A DNA stretch of 64,000 nucleotides from contig NZ_CP012328.1 in the NCBI RefSeq assembly GCF_001262715.1, forward strand, positions 1,178,001 to 1,242,000, read 5' to 3'. Every line of letters begins with the position of its first letter. Within the stretch, counting starts at the first letter, position 1. A program made the position numbers and the translations under genes. This DNA comes from Spiroplasma turonicum. GTDB taxonomy: Bacteria; Bacillota_I; Bacilli_A; Mycoplasmatales; Mycoplasmataceae. This document shows, one piece after another, positions 54,011 to 64,000 of this stretch. The notes beneath the pieces were generated by a model, which worked only from the letters and a program-made list of their open reading frames with translations, made no database searches and was not told the origin of the DNA.

Positions 54011-55873
54011 TCATTTATTTATTTTTTTTAAATGAAACGCCAACATATGAATATCTGATGGGTTTACTCCAGTTATTCTTGAAGCCTGCCCAAGTGATGT
54101 TGGTTTGACTTTTGATAACTTTTGTTTTGCTTCTGTTGCAATGTTATCAACCATATTATAATCTAAATTAGTTGGAATTAATTTCTTTTCTAGTTTAATT
54201 AATTTCATAATTTCTTCTTCTTCTTTTTTAATATATCCTTCAAACCTAATAGAAATTAATATATTTTGAAGTTGCAATGTAGATAAAGATACCAATTCTG
54301 GTATGTAATCTTTTAATAAATTAATATCAACTTTTGGTTGTTTTAAAATTTCATATGCACTGAAACCTTGAGTTAAATTTGCTTGTCCTAATTCTTTAAG
54401 TTTAACAGCCAAATTTGTTTTTGGTGTAAATCTAATATTTTTTAATAACTCAATTGTATCTTCGATTTCATTTTTGAATTTTAAAAAACTTTCATACTCA
54501 CTTTTTTTAATTAATCCAATTTTATATCCATACTCTTTTAACCTTAATTCTGCATTATCATTTCTTAAAATTAATCTATTCTCAGCTCTGCTTGTTAATA
54601 ATCTATAAGGTTCAACAACACCTTTGTTTACTAAATCATCAATCATTACACCTATATAAGACTCACTTCTACTTAATAATAAAGGTTCAGTATTATTAAC
54701 TTTGGCTACAGCATTTATTCCGGCAATAAGACCTTGACCTGCCGCTTCTTCATAACCACTTGTTCCATTAATTTGTCCAGCAAAAAATAAACCATCTATA
54801 GTTTTAATCTCTAATGATAATTTTAATTGTTGTGGATCAATACAATCGTATTCAATTGCGTATGCTCATTTGTCAACTACTACATTTTCAAATCCTGGTA
54901 GACTTTTCAACATTTTTTCTTGTACATCTATTGGCATTGATGTTGAAAATCCCTGCACATAAAATGTATCTAAATCCATTGATTCAGGTTCCAAAAATAT
55001 TTGGTGTCTTTCTTTATCTGAAAATCTAACTATTTTATCTTCAAAGCTTGGACAATATCTTGGTCCAACTGATTGAATAGATCCTGAATACATTGCTGAT
55101 TTATTCAAATTATCTTCAATTATTTTTTTTGTTTCATTTGTAGAATGTATTAAATAACAAACTTCTTGTTTATCATATTCTAACAACTTATTAGATGTAA
55201 ATGAAAACTTTAAATCCATGTCTGTTCCAGGTTCAATTTTAGAATAAGAAAGATCTACTGAATCTTTTTTGACCCTTGGTGGTGTTCCTGTTTTAAATCT
55301 ATATGTTTTAATATTAAACTTATTAAAAAAATTTGATAAGCCTTTTGATGTTTTTTCTTTATTAGGACCTGATTCGAAATTATCTGAACCTTGAAAAATT
55401 TTACTTGACAAGTATGTTCCTGTTGTTAAAATCAGTGTTTTGCAACTTATAATTTCTTCATTTTCCATAATGACACCTTTGACAACATTATTTTCAACAA
55501 TAACATCGATAACTGTCCCAACTACAAAAATAAGATTTTCTTGATTTTTAATTACGTCATGCATATACTGTGAGTATTTTATTTTATCAGATTGTGCACG
55601 TAATGCTCAGATTCCAGGGCCTCTAGATGAGTTTAATAATTTCATTTGTAAGGCAGTTTTATCTGCGGCTTTACCCATTTCTCCACCAAGAGCATCAATT
55701 TCACGAACTACAATACCTTTTGCAGGCCCCCCAATTGAAGGATTACATGGCATAGTTGCAATTTTGTCCTCGTACAGGTTTATTAATATTGTTTTTTTAT
55801 TCAATCTTGCAGCAGCAAGTGCAGCTTCAACTCCAGCATGTCCTGCACCAACAACAATTACATCAGCTTCCAT
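54011..55873 (-). CDS. mnmG: tRNA uridine-5-carboxymethylaminomethyl modification enzyme, large subunit
   Basis: FAD protein that with MnmE modifies U34 of several tRNAs. The 620-residue product has the dinucleotide-binding fold at the N-terminus ([20 protein letters not shown]). It then shows [20 protein letters not shown] and [20 protein letters not shown] (Trp as TGA). Further on are [31 protein letters not shown] and the C-terminal helical domain ending [18 protein letters not shown]. Length matches (about 620-630). It lies between metG and the permease. Confidence 0.97.
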
Positions 55874-55887
55874 ATAATTCCTCCTAA

Positions 55888-57402
55888 CTATATTCTTTTA
55901 AATAAAATTTCTCTATCCGTTAATTTATTTATTTTATAAGAACTATTTAATAAAGTTTCAAAGTTTATTTCATTTTCATCTACACCAACTTGTTTAAGCA
56001 TTTTATTACAACTTTCAACTAATATTGGACTTAGCAAGTAAATTATAATAACAATGTTTCTGTGTAAGACGTTCAATACTTTTGCTAATTTATCCATTTG
56101 ATTATTCTTATCTAAGTCTCAGGGTCTTATTTCTTCAATATATTTATTACATTCTTGTCCTAACTTTAAGACTGAATCTATTGATTCTGAAATATTATAT
56201 TTATCCATTGAACACTTATAGCTTTTAATTGTTTGATCACCTATTAAATAAATTGGTTCATCTTTAATATCTACATTAGGTAGCATACCATCAAAATATT
56301 TTATTATCATATTTGAAGTTCTTGAAATTAGATTACCAACATTATTTGCTAAATTATTATTGTATGATTCAATAAATAACTCATCAGTAAAACTTCCATC
56401 TTTATATGTTGGTAAATTATATGAAATATAAAATCTTAAAGAATCACTTGAATATTTATTTATTACATCAACTGGGTCAATTACATTATTTAACGATTTA
56501 CTCATTTTATCATTTTTACTCAAGATTCATCCATGCGAAAGTATTTTATCAGGTAATCGTAAATCAAGTGATTTTAAAATTACTGGTCAATAGATTGAAT
56601 GGAACCTTGTTATTTCTTTACCAATAATTTGTAAAACCTCTGTTTCTTCGCTTCAAAAATCATTCATAACTTGTGGCTCATTATTCAAGTAACCTAATGC
56701 ACTTATGTAATTACTTAAAGCATCAATTCATACATAAATTACATGTTTAGGGTCTTCTATAACAGGAATACCTCAACTAAAATTAACACGAGTAACAGAT
56801 AAATCTTCTAATTCATTGTTAATAAAATTATTTAACATTTCTTTTTTTCTGTTTTCTGGTTCCAAAAAATTAGTGCTAAATAAATTAGTTAAAAACTCCT
56901 TAAATTTTGATACCCTTAGCATATAAGAATCTTGTTCAAATATTATAAATTCATTTTTACAAACAACATGGAATTTATTATCTAATATTTGTTCTTTTGT
57001 TAAAAACTCCTCACAACTTATACAATATTCTCCTTTATATTTAGATAAATATATTAAATCTTTTTTTAATAAAGTTGAAAAAATTTTTTGAACCGTTTCA
57101 ATATGAAAATTATCAGTTGTTCTTATAAATTTATCGTAGTTGATATTAAGTTTATTCCATAAATGTTTAAAGTTTTTAACAATGTTGTCAACATAAGTTT
57201 TAGGATCTAAATTATTTTCTTTTGCTTTTAACTCTATTTTTTGTCCATGTTCATCTGAACCAGTTAAAAAAAAGGTTTTATAACCATCCATTTTTTTATA
57301 TCGACAAATAACATCTGCTAATGTTGTTGTGTAAGCATGACCTATATGCAAATTACCACTAGGGTAATATATTGGCGTTGTAACATAAAAATTTTTTTTC
57401 AT
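55888..57402 (-). CDS. metG: Methionine--tRNA ligase
   Basis: Charges initiator and elongator tRNA-Met. The 504-residue product has the HIGH motif in [36 protein letters not shown], the connective knuckle with [13 protein letters not shown], and the KMSKS loop as [20 protein letters not shown]. The anticodon-binding helices follow. Several Trp are TGA. The knuckle keeps one Cys pair and a further lone Cys (HVVCKN), so zinc binding may be partial. No C-terminal EMAP domain. The start is two bases from the hpt stop. Confidence 0.96.
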
Positions 57403-57404
57403 AA

Positions 57405-57935
57405 TTATTCATTTATTTCCAAACTATAAATAGCTTTTAAACCTCTATAACTTTCGTTATAAGTTAGACCATAACCTACTATAAATAAGTTTTCAATCTT
57501 AAATAATGATTCAAATTCTAAGTCTATAATTCTATCTTTATTTTCTTTTTCAAGCAAATTTAAAATTCTAATACTTGAAGGTTCTTCTTCTTTAACATAA
57601 TCGTATAATCTTGTTAAAGTTTTACCATTTAATAAAATATCATTTACGATTAATACATTTTTATCTTTTAAAGAAGAGGTTAACCCTAAATCTATTTTAG
57701 ATTCATGTAGATTACAATTTTCAACATCATGAGTTGGTGTAGCTACAAATTGAATTGTTACATCAATTGGTAACTCTCTAATTAAATCAGCAATAAAGAT
57801 GAATGAGTTTCTTAAGTCTGCAACTATAGTTAATTGTTGATTTTCATATAATTTTGCATATTTTTGAGCAGCATTTGTTATTGCTGATTTTATTTCTTCT
57901 TCAGTTATCATTGTTACAAGTTTTTGGTTTTCCAT
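57405..57935 (-). CDS. hpt: Hypoxanthine(-guanine) phosphoribosyltransferase, divergent active site
   Basis: Converts hypoxanthine/guanine and PRPP to IMP/GMP. The 176-residue product fits the family in length and landmarks. LRNSFIFIADLIRELPIDV aligns with the usual LKGSFxFxADL block, and the C-terminal NLFIVGYGLTYNESYRGLKA is a clear HPRT signature. The PRPP-binding loop, normally VEDIxDTG/SxT, reads VLIVNDILLNGKTL here. The catalytic Glu-Asp pair has become Asn-Asp and the Thr/Ser-Gly part is altered. Genes downstream of purA-purB on the same strand support a purine role. Activity may be reduced or changed (inference). Confidence 0.85.
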   Translation of the reverse strand: MENQKLVTMITEEEIKSAITNAAQKYAKLYENQQLTIVADLRNSFIFIADLIRELPIDVTIQFVATPTHDVENCNLHESKIDLGLTSSLKDKNVLIVNDILLNGKTLTRLYDYVKEEEPSSIRILNLLEKENKDRIIDLEFESLFKIENLFIVGYGLTYNESYRGLKAIYSLEINE

Positions 57936-57938
57936 AAG

Positions 57939-59234
57939 TTATTTAACCACCCTTTCAAAAACACGATCAACATGTCTTAAGAAGTAATTTAAATTAAAAA
58001 GATTGTTAAATTCATCGATATTAGTAATGTATTTTGTTACACCATTATCAAGTAATACTGATTTAAAGTCTTTTTTAGAAAGTTGACACTCTAAAGTACA
58101 TTTTTGTACAAAATCATAAACTTCTTCTCTAGAAAAATTATACTTTATTAAAATGTATGTTAAAACCCTTTGACTATAAAAAATATTATTTTGACTATTA
58201 ATGTGCTCCAACATAATGTTTTTATTAATAACTAAGTTTTCAATAGTGTTTGCAGTTCTTTTTAAAATATAAACTAAAATATTATAGATATCAGGTAACA
58301 TTAATCTCTCATTTGAACTATGAGATATGTCTCTTTCATGCCATAAAACATTATTTTCAAGTGCAGTAGAAACAAATCCCCTTATATATCGTGCTAATCC
58401 TGTAACATTTTCTGAACTTATTGGATTTTTTTTATGTGGCATGGAACTTGAGCCTTTTTGACCCTTTTCAAAACCTTCACAAATTTCTTGTACTTCGCTT
58501 CTTTGAAATAATCTAATTTCTGTTGTTATTTTTTCTAATGTTGTTGATATATTTGCAAATACTTGTATCAAATTAGCATGTCTATCTCTTTGAGTAACCT
58601 GTGTTGATAGGTTATCTAATCCTAGTTCAAATTCTTTTGCAACTATATGTTCGATTTCAGGTTCAATATTTGCATAATTGCCCATTGAACCAGAAATTTT
58701 TGCTACCTCAATTTGTTTTCTTGCAAGATCTAATCTTTCTAATTGCCTTTTCAATTCTTCAAATCATAATAAAAACTTTAAACCAAGAGATGTGGGCTCA
58801 CCATACATTCCATGAGATCTTCCCATTATTAATGTATATTTGTTTTCTATTGCTTTATTTTTAATTTTTTCTAGCAGATTAATTATAGAAGAAAATACAA
58901 GATCATTAGATTTTTTAATCAAAATATTTTGTGCAGTATCAACTACATCAGTAGATGTTAGTCCTAAATGAATTCATTTTTTTTCTTCACCAAGATATTC
59001 TGAAATCATTCGAGTAAAAGCTACAACATCATGCTTGGTTTCTTTTTCAATTTCTAACATTCTATTAATATTTATCTGATTTAATTTATAAATTTTATCT
59101 AAATCACTTTTAGGAACAACTCCTAATTGTTGTCAAGCTTTTACAACCACTTTTTCTACTTCTAATCATGTTAATAATTTATTATTTTCACTTCATATTT
59201 CTTCAACTTCTTTAATACAATATCTTTGAATCAT
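57939..59234 (-). CDS. purB: Adenylosuccinate lyase
   Basis: Splits adenylosuccinate to AMP and fumarate, the second step from IMP to AMP. The 431-residue product begins MIQRYCIKEVEEIWSENNKL and has GLTSTDVVDTAQ, the catalytic HDVVAFTRMISEYLG and MGRSHGMYGEPTSLGLKFL. The superfamily signature follows as GSSSMPHKKNPISSENVTGL. TGA Trp codons fall mostly in the first third. It lies 11 bases after purA, together forming the IMP-to-AMP branch. Confidence 0.96.
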
Positions 59235-59245
59235 TTAAATTTCTC

Positions 59246-60538
59246 CTAAAAAAACTCTTCGTAAAGAATTGTTTGTTTTCTATCTGGACCAACTGAAAAG
59301 CCATCAACTTTAATTTCACAAATTTTTTCTATTAATTTAATGTAGTTTTTTGCTTCATCTGGTAACTCAACAAATGAATTAACTTTGGTAATATCTTGCT
59401 TTCAACCAGGAGTTGAGACATAAATTGGAGTACATTCTGCTAAATCTCTTGCATTAGCAGGCATATTACTGTTTTTAGTTCCATTATGTTCATAACCTAC
59501 ACAAATATTTATGTTGTCGATACCAGTTAATACATCTAATAATGTAATAAAAATAGAATCTAACCCAGAAGTTCTTATTGCATGTTTTAATGCCACTGCA
59601 TCAAATCACCCTACTCTTCTTGGCCTTCCAGTATTTGATCCATATTCATTACCAACTCTTCTTATATTTTCTCCGATTTCATTATTAAGTTCACTAGGAA
59701 AAGGTCCCTCTCCAACTCTTGTGCAATAAGCCTTAACTATACCTAGTGTTTTTTGAATTAATTTATGACTTATACCAGTTCCAATTGATGCATTATTTGC
59801 AGAAGTATTTGAACTAGTTACATATGGATAAGTACCGTGGTCTATGTCTAATAAAGCACCTTGAGCACCTTCAAATAAAACATTCTTATTGTCTTTTATT
59901 GCATTTTCAACAAATATTTCACAATCAGTAATTCTATGCTTTAATATTAAATAACATTCTTGTAATTCATTATATATTTCTTCAAGTGAGATTTTAAAAT
60001 TAATATCAAACATTCTTTTTAAAAATTTTACATTGTAATTATAAGCAACCTCTAACTCACTTTTAAAATCTGGTCTTGCTATATCACATAGTCTTATACC
60101 CATTCTTGATATTTTATCACTGTATGCAGGTCCTATACCTTTTTTTGTTGTTCCTATTTTAAGAGATTTTCTTTCTTCTTCAATAGCTTTATCAATTTCA
60201 ATATGATATGGCATTAAAATGTGTGCCTTGTTAGATATTATTAAATTTCCATATTCTTTACTTTGTTTCTCAATAATTGAGATTTCATTTATTAAATTTC
60301 TAAGATTTATTACACAACCATTCCCAATTACATTTGTTGTTTTTTTATTAAAAATACCTGATGGAACTAGAGTAACTTTATGCTTCTCACCATTAAAATT
60401 TATAACATGACCGGCATTATCTCCACCAGAGAATCTTACAACAACATCTGCTTTTTGTGCAAAATAATCGGTCATTTTACCTTTTCCTTCATCACCTCAT
60501 TGAGCTCCCACTATTACAAGTGAATTATATTTTTCCAT
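59246..60538 (-). CDS. purA: Adenylosuccinate synthetase
   Basis: GTP-dependent joining of IMP and aspartate. The 430-residue product begins MEKYNSLVIVGAQWGDEGKG (the QWGDEGKGK signature, with TGA for Trp). It has FSGGDNAGHVINFNGEKHKV, GIGPAYSDKISRMGIRLCDI, FEGAQGALLDIDHGTYPYVT and VGRPRRVGWFDAVALKHAIR-like residues with Trp as TGA. It ends LYEEFF. Length is standard (425-432). The ATG at 60538 gives the canonical N-terminus. Confidence 0.97.
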
Positions 60539-60546
60539 ATATCTCC

Positions 60547-61110
60547 TTAATTGTATTTATTCATAATTTTTGAAAAATCAATATCATTTAAAAAATCAAT
60601 AACAAATTCGTCCTTAGATTTTAAAACTCCTATAATATCATTTAATTCATCGATGTTTAGCTTCATTAAGACTCAATCTATTATTTTAATATTATTAATA
60701 GGTTTACCAACACCAACTCTTAACCTTTTAAAGTCTTCAGTACCTAAATGATGAATTATGTTTTTTAAACCATTGTGGCCACCAGAACTACCACTTTGCT
60801 TAAACTTAAAAGCTTTAATATTTAAATCTTTATCATCATGGATTATAAGCAACTCTTTATATGTTAATTTAAAGTACTTTAAGATTCTTATAATAGCCTC
60901 TCCAGATAGATTCATATATGTTTGTGGCTTAACAAATATTATTTTTTTTCCATTTATACGACTAATAAATATCTCAGATTGAAACTTGTTTGTTTGTTTT
61001 TCATAACCATACTTATCTAATAAATAATCTATTACTATAAAACCAGCATTATGTCTCGTTCTTAAGTAATTAGTACCTGGATTTCCTAAACCGACTATTA
61101 TTTTTTCCAT
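60547..61110 (-). CDS. pth: Peptidyl-tRNA hydrolase
   Basis: Recycles tRNA from dropped-off peptidyl-tRNA. The 187-residue product begins MEKIIVGLGNPGTNYLRTRH and shows TRHNAGFIVIDYLLDK (catalytic His), FVKPQTYMNLSGEAIIRILK, LIIHDDKDLNIKAFKFKQSG and GSSGGHNGLKNIIHHLGTED. A TGA Trp near residue 147 splits the frame in the standard code. The start overlaps the prs stop by one base (TAATG). Confidence 0.96.
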
Positions 61111-62144
61111 TATTTAAAATTCTCTACATATTTTTTAACTTTTTCTGCAATTTTTGATTGTTCATCTTCATAAACCTTAGTTAATGGGTTTTTTTCATAG
61201 GAGCTTTTTATCATTGCTGACATTAATTTTGCAACTGATATTATTTTTAAACCCTCAAATTTTTTTTCCTCAGGAAGATTTATGGTATTTGTAACAACAA
61301 CTTGCTTAATTACACCTTCATTAATGGCAGTTTTTAAGTTGTCAACTGCTTTACCATTAAATAGACCATGACAAGCTATTAAATAAATATCTTTTGCACC
61401 TTCTTCTTTTAAAGCTCTTGCTGCATTAATGATAGTCCCTCCTGTGTCGATCATATCATCAATTATAAAACAGGTTTTGTTTGCAACATCTCCTAATATG
61501 AACTCTACCTCAGCCTTGTTAGGTTCTGGTCTACGTTTAGCAATAACTGCTATACCATTAGTTATGTTTCCAGCATATTTTGCTACGCCATGGACTCTAG
61601 TTAACCCTCCATAATCTGGTGAAACTAATATACACTCCTTAGGATCTAGTTTGTTTTTAATAATGTCGTTAATAATTTCTGAAGCTACTGCTTGAGCAGT
61701 TGAAAAATTATCAATTGGAACATTAAAAAACCCCATAATTTGTGTAGAGTGCAAGTCAACAGCAATTACTCTATTTACTCCTGACTTCTCTATTAGGTTT
61801 GCAACTAATCTTGCTGTAATAGGTTGTCTTCCAGCTGCTTTTCTATCTTGTCTAGCATATCCAAAATATGGGATAACTACATTAATTTTTGCAGCACTTG
61901 CTCTTTTAAAGGCATCAACTGCAATTAATAACTCCATTAAATTTTCATTAACAGGTTGGTTTGTTGATTGGACTATGTATATATCTTGTCCTCTTACTGA
62001 TTCCATAGATTGAACTAATATTTCGCCATCCATAAATCTTGATATTTTTGTTTGCGATTCTTTTACTCCTAATAAATCGCAAATTTCTTCTACTAATGGT
62101 TTATTTGATGATAAACCAAATATCTTAATATTATTTTTTTCCAT
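61110..62144 (-). CDS. prs: Ribose-phosphate pyrophosphokinase
   Basis: Makes PRPP from ribose 5-phosphate and ATP, the substrate for hpt and other salvage enzymes. The 344-residue product begins MEKNNIKIFGLSSNKPLVEE and has GEILVQSMESVRGQDIYIVQ. The catalytic block follows as IPYFGYARQDRKAAGRQPIT, with VIAVDLHSTQIMGFFNVPID (metal binding) and the PRPP loop CFIIDDMIDTGGTIINAARA. The ATG at 62144 fits the conserved N-terminus better than the upstream in-frame codons. Slightly longer than usual (315) at the C-terminus. First gene of a long minus-strand run down to ychF. Confidence 0.97.
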   Translation of the reverse strand: MEKNNIKIFGLSSNKPLVEEICDLLGVKESQTKISRFMDGEILVQSMESVRGQDIYIVQSTNQPVNENLMELLIAVDAFKRASAAKINVVIPYFGYARQDRKAAGRQPITARLVANLIEKSGVNRVIAVDLHSTQIMGFFNVPIDNFSTAQAVASEIINDIIKNKLDPKECILVSPDYGGLTRVHGVAKYAGNITNGIAVIAKRRPEPNKAEVEFILGDVANKTCFIIDDMIDTGGTIINAARALKEEGAKDIYLIACHGLFNGKAVDNLKTAINEGVIKQVVVTNTINLPEEKKFEGLKIISVAKLMSAMIKSSYEKNPLTKVYEDEQSKIAEKVKKYVENFK

Positions 62145-62292
62145 TATTAATCTCCATATTAATAATAACAAATTTAGTAAAGGTTTTGATATATCTAAAC
62201 ATTATTTATATATGATTAAGCATGAAACTTAGATTTTAATATATGTAATTAAATTTTTTTGATTAATATACTAGTTATTTAGATTATTTTAT

Positions 62293-62298
62293 TATAAA
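62293..62298 (+). promoter_or_regulatory. Possible -10 region of the ABC-F gene
   Basis: TATAAA at 62293-62298, about 34 bases before the ATG, in the 188-base divergent gap between prs and the ABC-F gene. The rest of this gap is AT-rich and shows no ORF or hairpin. Confidence 0.35.
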
Positions 62299-62332
62299 AT
62301 CAATAATTAGTTTATAAATGTAAGGTGGTATT

Positions 62333-63865
62333 ATGGGTTTAGTAAGCATAACAAATTTGACTCACGCTAATGGAGAAAAAAAGTTATATAAAGAAACAAG
62401 CTTAAAATTAAATAGAAAAGAACATATTGCTCTTGTCGGGCCTAATGGGGCTGGAAAAACAACACTGCTTAATATAATTTCAAAAAAAATTATTCCTGAT
62501 ATGGGGAAAGTAGAAATTCATGCTAGAACTAAGGTTGGTTATTTAGATCAGCACTTAAACATTGAAGAAGATATCTTTGTTGGTGATTATTTAAAAACCG
62601 CATTTAAAGAACTTTATGATATTGAAAGCAGAATGAATGAAATTTATGAGAAAATGGCTGAAAACTATGACGAAGATGAATTAGTTAAAGCTTTAAAATA
62701 TCAAGATATCTTAAATCATAATGATTTCGACTCAATTGATAAAAAGGTTGGAAACCTTGTGAATGGATTGGGAATTGGAATTGATAAGTTAGAAAATAAA
62801 ATGTCTGAACTTAGTGGTGGACAAAAAAATAAAGTAATGCTCGCTAAACTACTTCTTAGTGATAATGACTTTTTAGTTCTTGATGAACCTACAAACTTTT
62901 TAGATATTGAACAAGTTAATTGATTAGCAAATTTCTTGCAAGGTTATGAAAAAGCATTTATTATGGTCTCACATGACCAGGATTTTATTAATAAAACTTG
63001 TAATATTATTTATGCTCTTGACAATTTAAAATTAACTAGATATGTTGGTAATTACGATAAATATCTTGAAGAATTAGCAATACAACAAGAACAATATGAT
63101 AAAGATTTTCTAAGTCAACAAAGAAAAATTAAGAAGTTAGAAACTTATATTGCAAAAAATAGTGCTAGACTATCAACTGCGAAATCAGCACAATCAAGAA
63201 AAAAGACTCTTGACAAAATTGATGTTATGGACAAAAGAAAGGAAAATCCTAAACCAAATTTTAACTTTTTATATAAAGCTGCAGGTTCTGATGTAATTTT
63301 AAAAGCAGAAGATTTAGTAATTGGTTATGATTCGCCCTTATTGCACAAATTAAACTTTGAAATTAGAAAAGGTGAGAAGTGTATCATTAAAGGTAAAAAC
63401 GGTATTGGAAAAACAACTTTTTTAAAAACTCTATCAAAAGAAATAGAACCATTTTCTGGTGTTGTGTCTCTTGGTAATGGTGTTAGTTTTACATATTTTA
63501 AACAAATAGAAAAGGTTGGAGAAATTAATGCAATTAACTATTTAATGAATAAATATCCTCAACTAACAGATAGAGAGGCTCGTGCGAAAATCGGTCAGTT
63601 TGGTTTAAGAAATGACTTAATGATTAGACCTATGTCAACATTATCAGGAGGAGAACAAACAAAGGTACGATTATCATCTTTAAGTATGTTACCTTGTAGT
63701 CTTTTAATACTTGACGAGCCCACAAACCATATAGACAGCTTAGCAAAAGAATCACTTTTAGAAGCTATCATTGATTTTGAAGGTACTGTATTACTTACAA
63801 CCCATGATATTAACTTTTCAACAAAATGAGCAGATAAAGTAATTAATTTTGAAGATTTGATATAA
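62333..63865 (+). CDS. ABC-F family ATPase (ribosome-associated)
   Basis: A 510-residue soluble protein with two ABC domains in one chain and no membrane part, the ABC-F layout; these proteins act on the ribosome rather than in transport. Domain 1 has Walker A GPNGAGKTT, signature MSELSGGQKNKVMLAK and Walker B VLDEPTNFLDI. The linker between the domains is charged and helical. Domain 2 has GKNGIGKTT, STLSGGEQTKVRLS and LILDEPTNHID. Both catalytic Glu are intact. TGA Trp follow the first Walker B (QVNWLANF) and the late FSTKWADK. An AAGGTGG site precedes the ATG. Subfamily (EttA, Uup, YbiT or antibiotic-protection type) not assigned. Confidence 0.92.
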
Positions 63866-63888
63866 AAAAAGGCCTTGGCCTTTTTTTA
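63862..63888. terminator. Bidirectional terminator downstream of the ABC-F gene
   Basis: AAAAAAAGGCC-TT-GGCCTTTTTTT is a perfect inverted repeat with A and T runs on either side. It sits between the ABC-F stop and the stop of the convergent gene at the window edge. Confidence 0.9.
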
Positions 63889-64000
63889 TATATATTTAGA
63901 AGCGTTATAAAAGGTTAGTTTATTATTTTCAGCATCAAAGTAATAATAATTAATTCTGTTAGTTAAGTTATTTTTTACTAAGGTTGAAATTAATGAGTTT
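63886..64000 (-). CDS. C-terminal fragment of an unidentified protein
   Basis: 38 codons, open to the window edge, reading NSLISTLVKNNLTNRINYYY and ending YNASKYI before TAA at 63888-63886. It converges on the ABC-F gene and shares its terminator, the usual layout for a real gene end. Too short to identify. Confidence 0.45.
   Translation of the reverse strand, partial: NSLISTLVKNNLTNRINYYYFDAENNKLTFYNASKYI

Overview
This is a low-GC, strongly AT-rich stretch of a mollicute chromosome, almost certainly a Spiroplasma. Two things point there. In-frame TGA triplets interrupt most genes at positions where the family has tryptophan (EF-Tu, S7, L16, AlaS, FusA, MreB, PurA), so TGA is read as Trp (genetic code 4). 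There is also a well-conserved mreB (47664-48710), a cytoskeletal gene that among wall-less mollicutes is essentially a spiroplasma trait. All gene limits below were worked out reading TGA as Trp; they differ from standard-code translation, which cuts most of these genes into pieces. I saw no rRNA, tRNA, CRISPR array, prophage or complete insertion sequence. No gene-free gap exceeds about 240 bases.

Layout (nearly everything on the minus strand). 1-6941: S10/spc ribosomal protein operon in the order rpsJ-rplC-rplD-rplW-rplB-rpsS-rplV-rpsC-rplP-rpmC-rpsQ-rplN-rplX-rplE (rplE runs off the edge), with a long basic tail on L29. 7100-12684: very large FtsX-type permease, a small membrane protein and a NodB-type polysaccharide deacetylase. 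12784-20852: alaS, a small Cys protein, pepF, a plus-strand lipoprotein, pepA, a GIY-YIG protein and a membrane protein. 20950-25229: str operon rpsL-rpsG-fusA-tuf. 25346-34142: a block of unrecognised, probably lineage-specific proteins, dominated by one 1708-codon open frame with membrane segments and 109-residue tandem repeats. 34144-46833: housekeeping genes prmC, prfA, tdk, nrnA, an ABC-ATPase-like pseudoenzyme, rpmE, fba, pyrG, rpoE, an HD hydrolase, gltX, ispF and a viroplasmin-RNase H. 46958-48710: plus-strand lipoprotein and mreB. 48949-62144: ychF, parB, parA, rsmG, a frameshifted APC permease, mnmG, metG, hpt, purB, purA, pth, prs. 62333-63865: plus-strand ABC-F protein.

The genes fit a reduced, scavenging lifestyle: purine and pyrimidine salvage (hpt, prs, purA, purB, tdk, pyrG), peptidases, glycolytic aldolase, chromosome partitioning (parA/parB beside mnmG and rsmG) and translation factors including RF1. 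Several junctions are one-base TAATG overlaps (rplP/rpmC, rplD/rplW, pepF/small Cys protein, deacetylase/membrane protein, prs/pth), implying translational coupling.

The most unusual items are: the 1708-codon frame with a strong in-frame internal ribosome binding site and homogenised 327-bp repeats; an ABC ATPase homologue with every nucleotide-binding motif degraded and a coiled-coil-rich insertion of several hundred residues; a homopolymer frameshift at the start of an amino-acid permease; paralogous lipoproteins at 17.7 and 47.0 kb; and an mreB leader with a promoter-flanking inverted repeat and a hairpin over the ribosome binding site.
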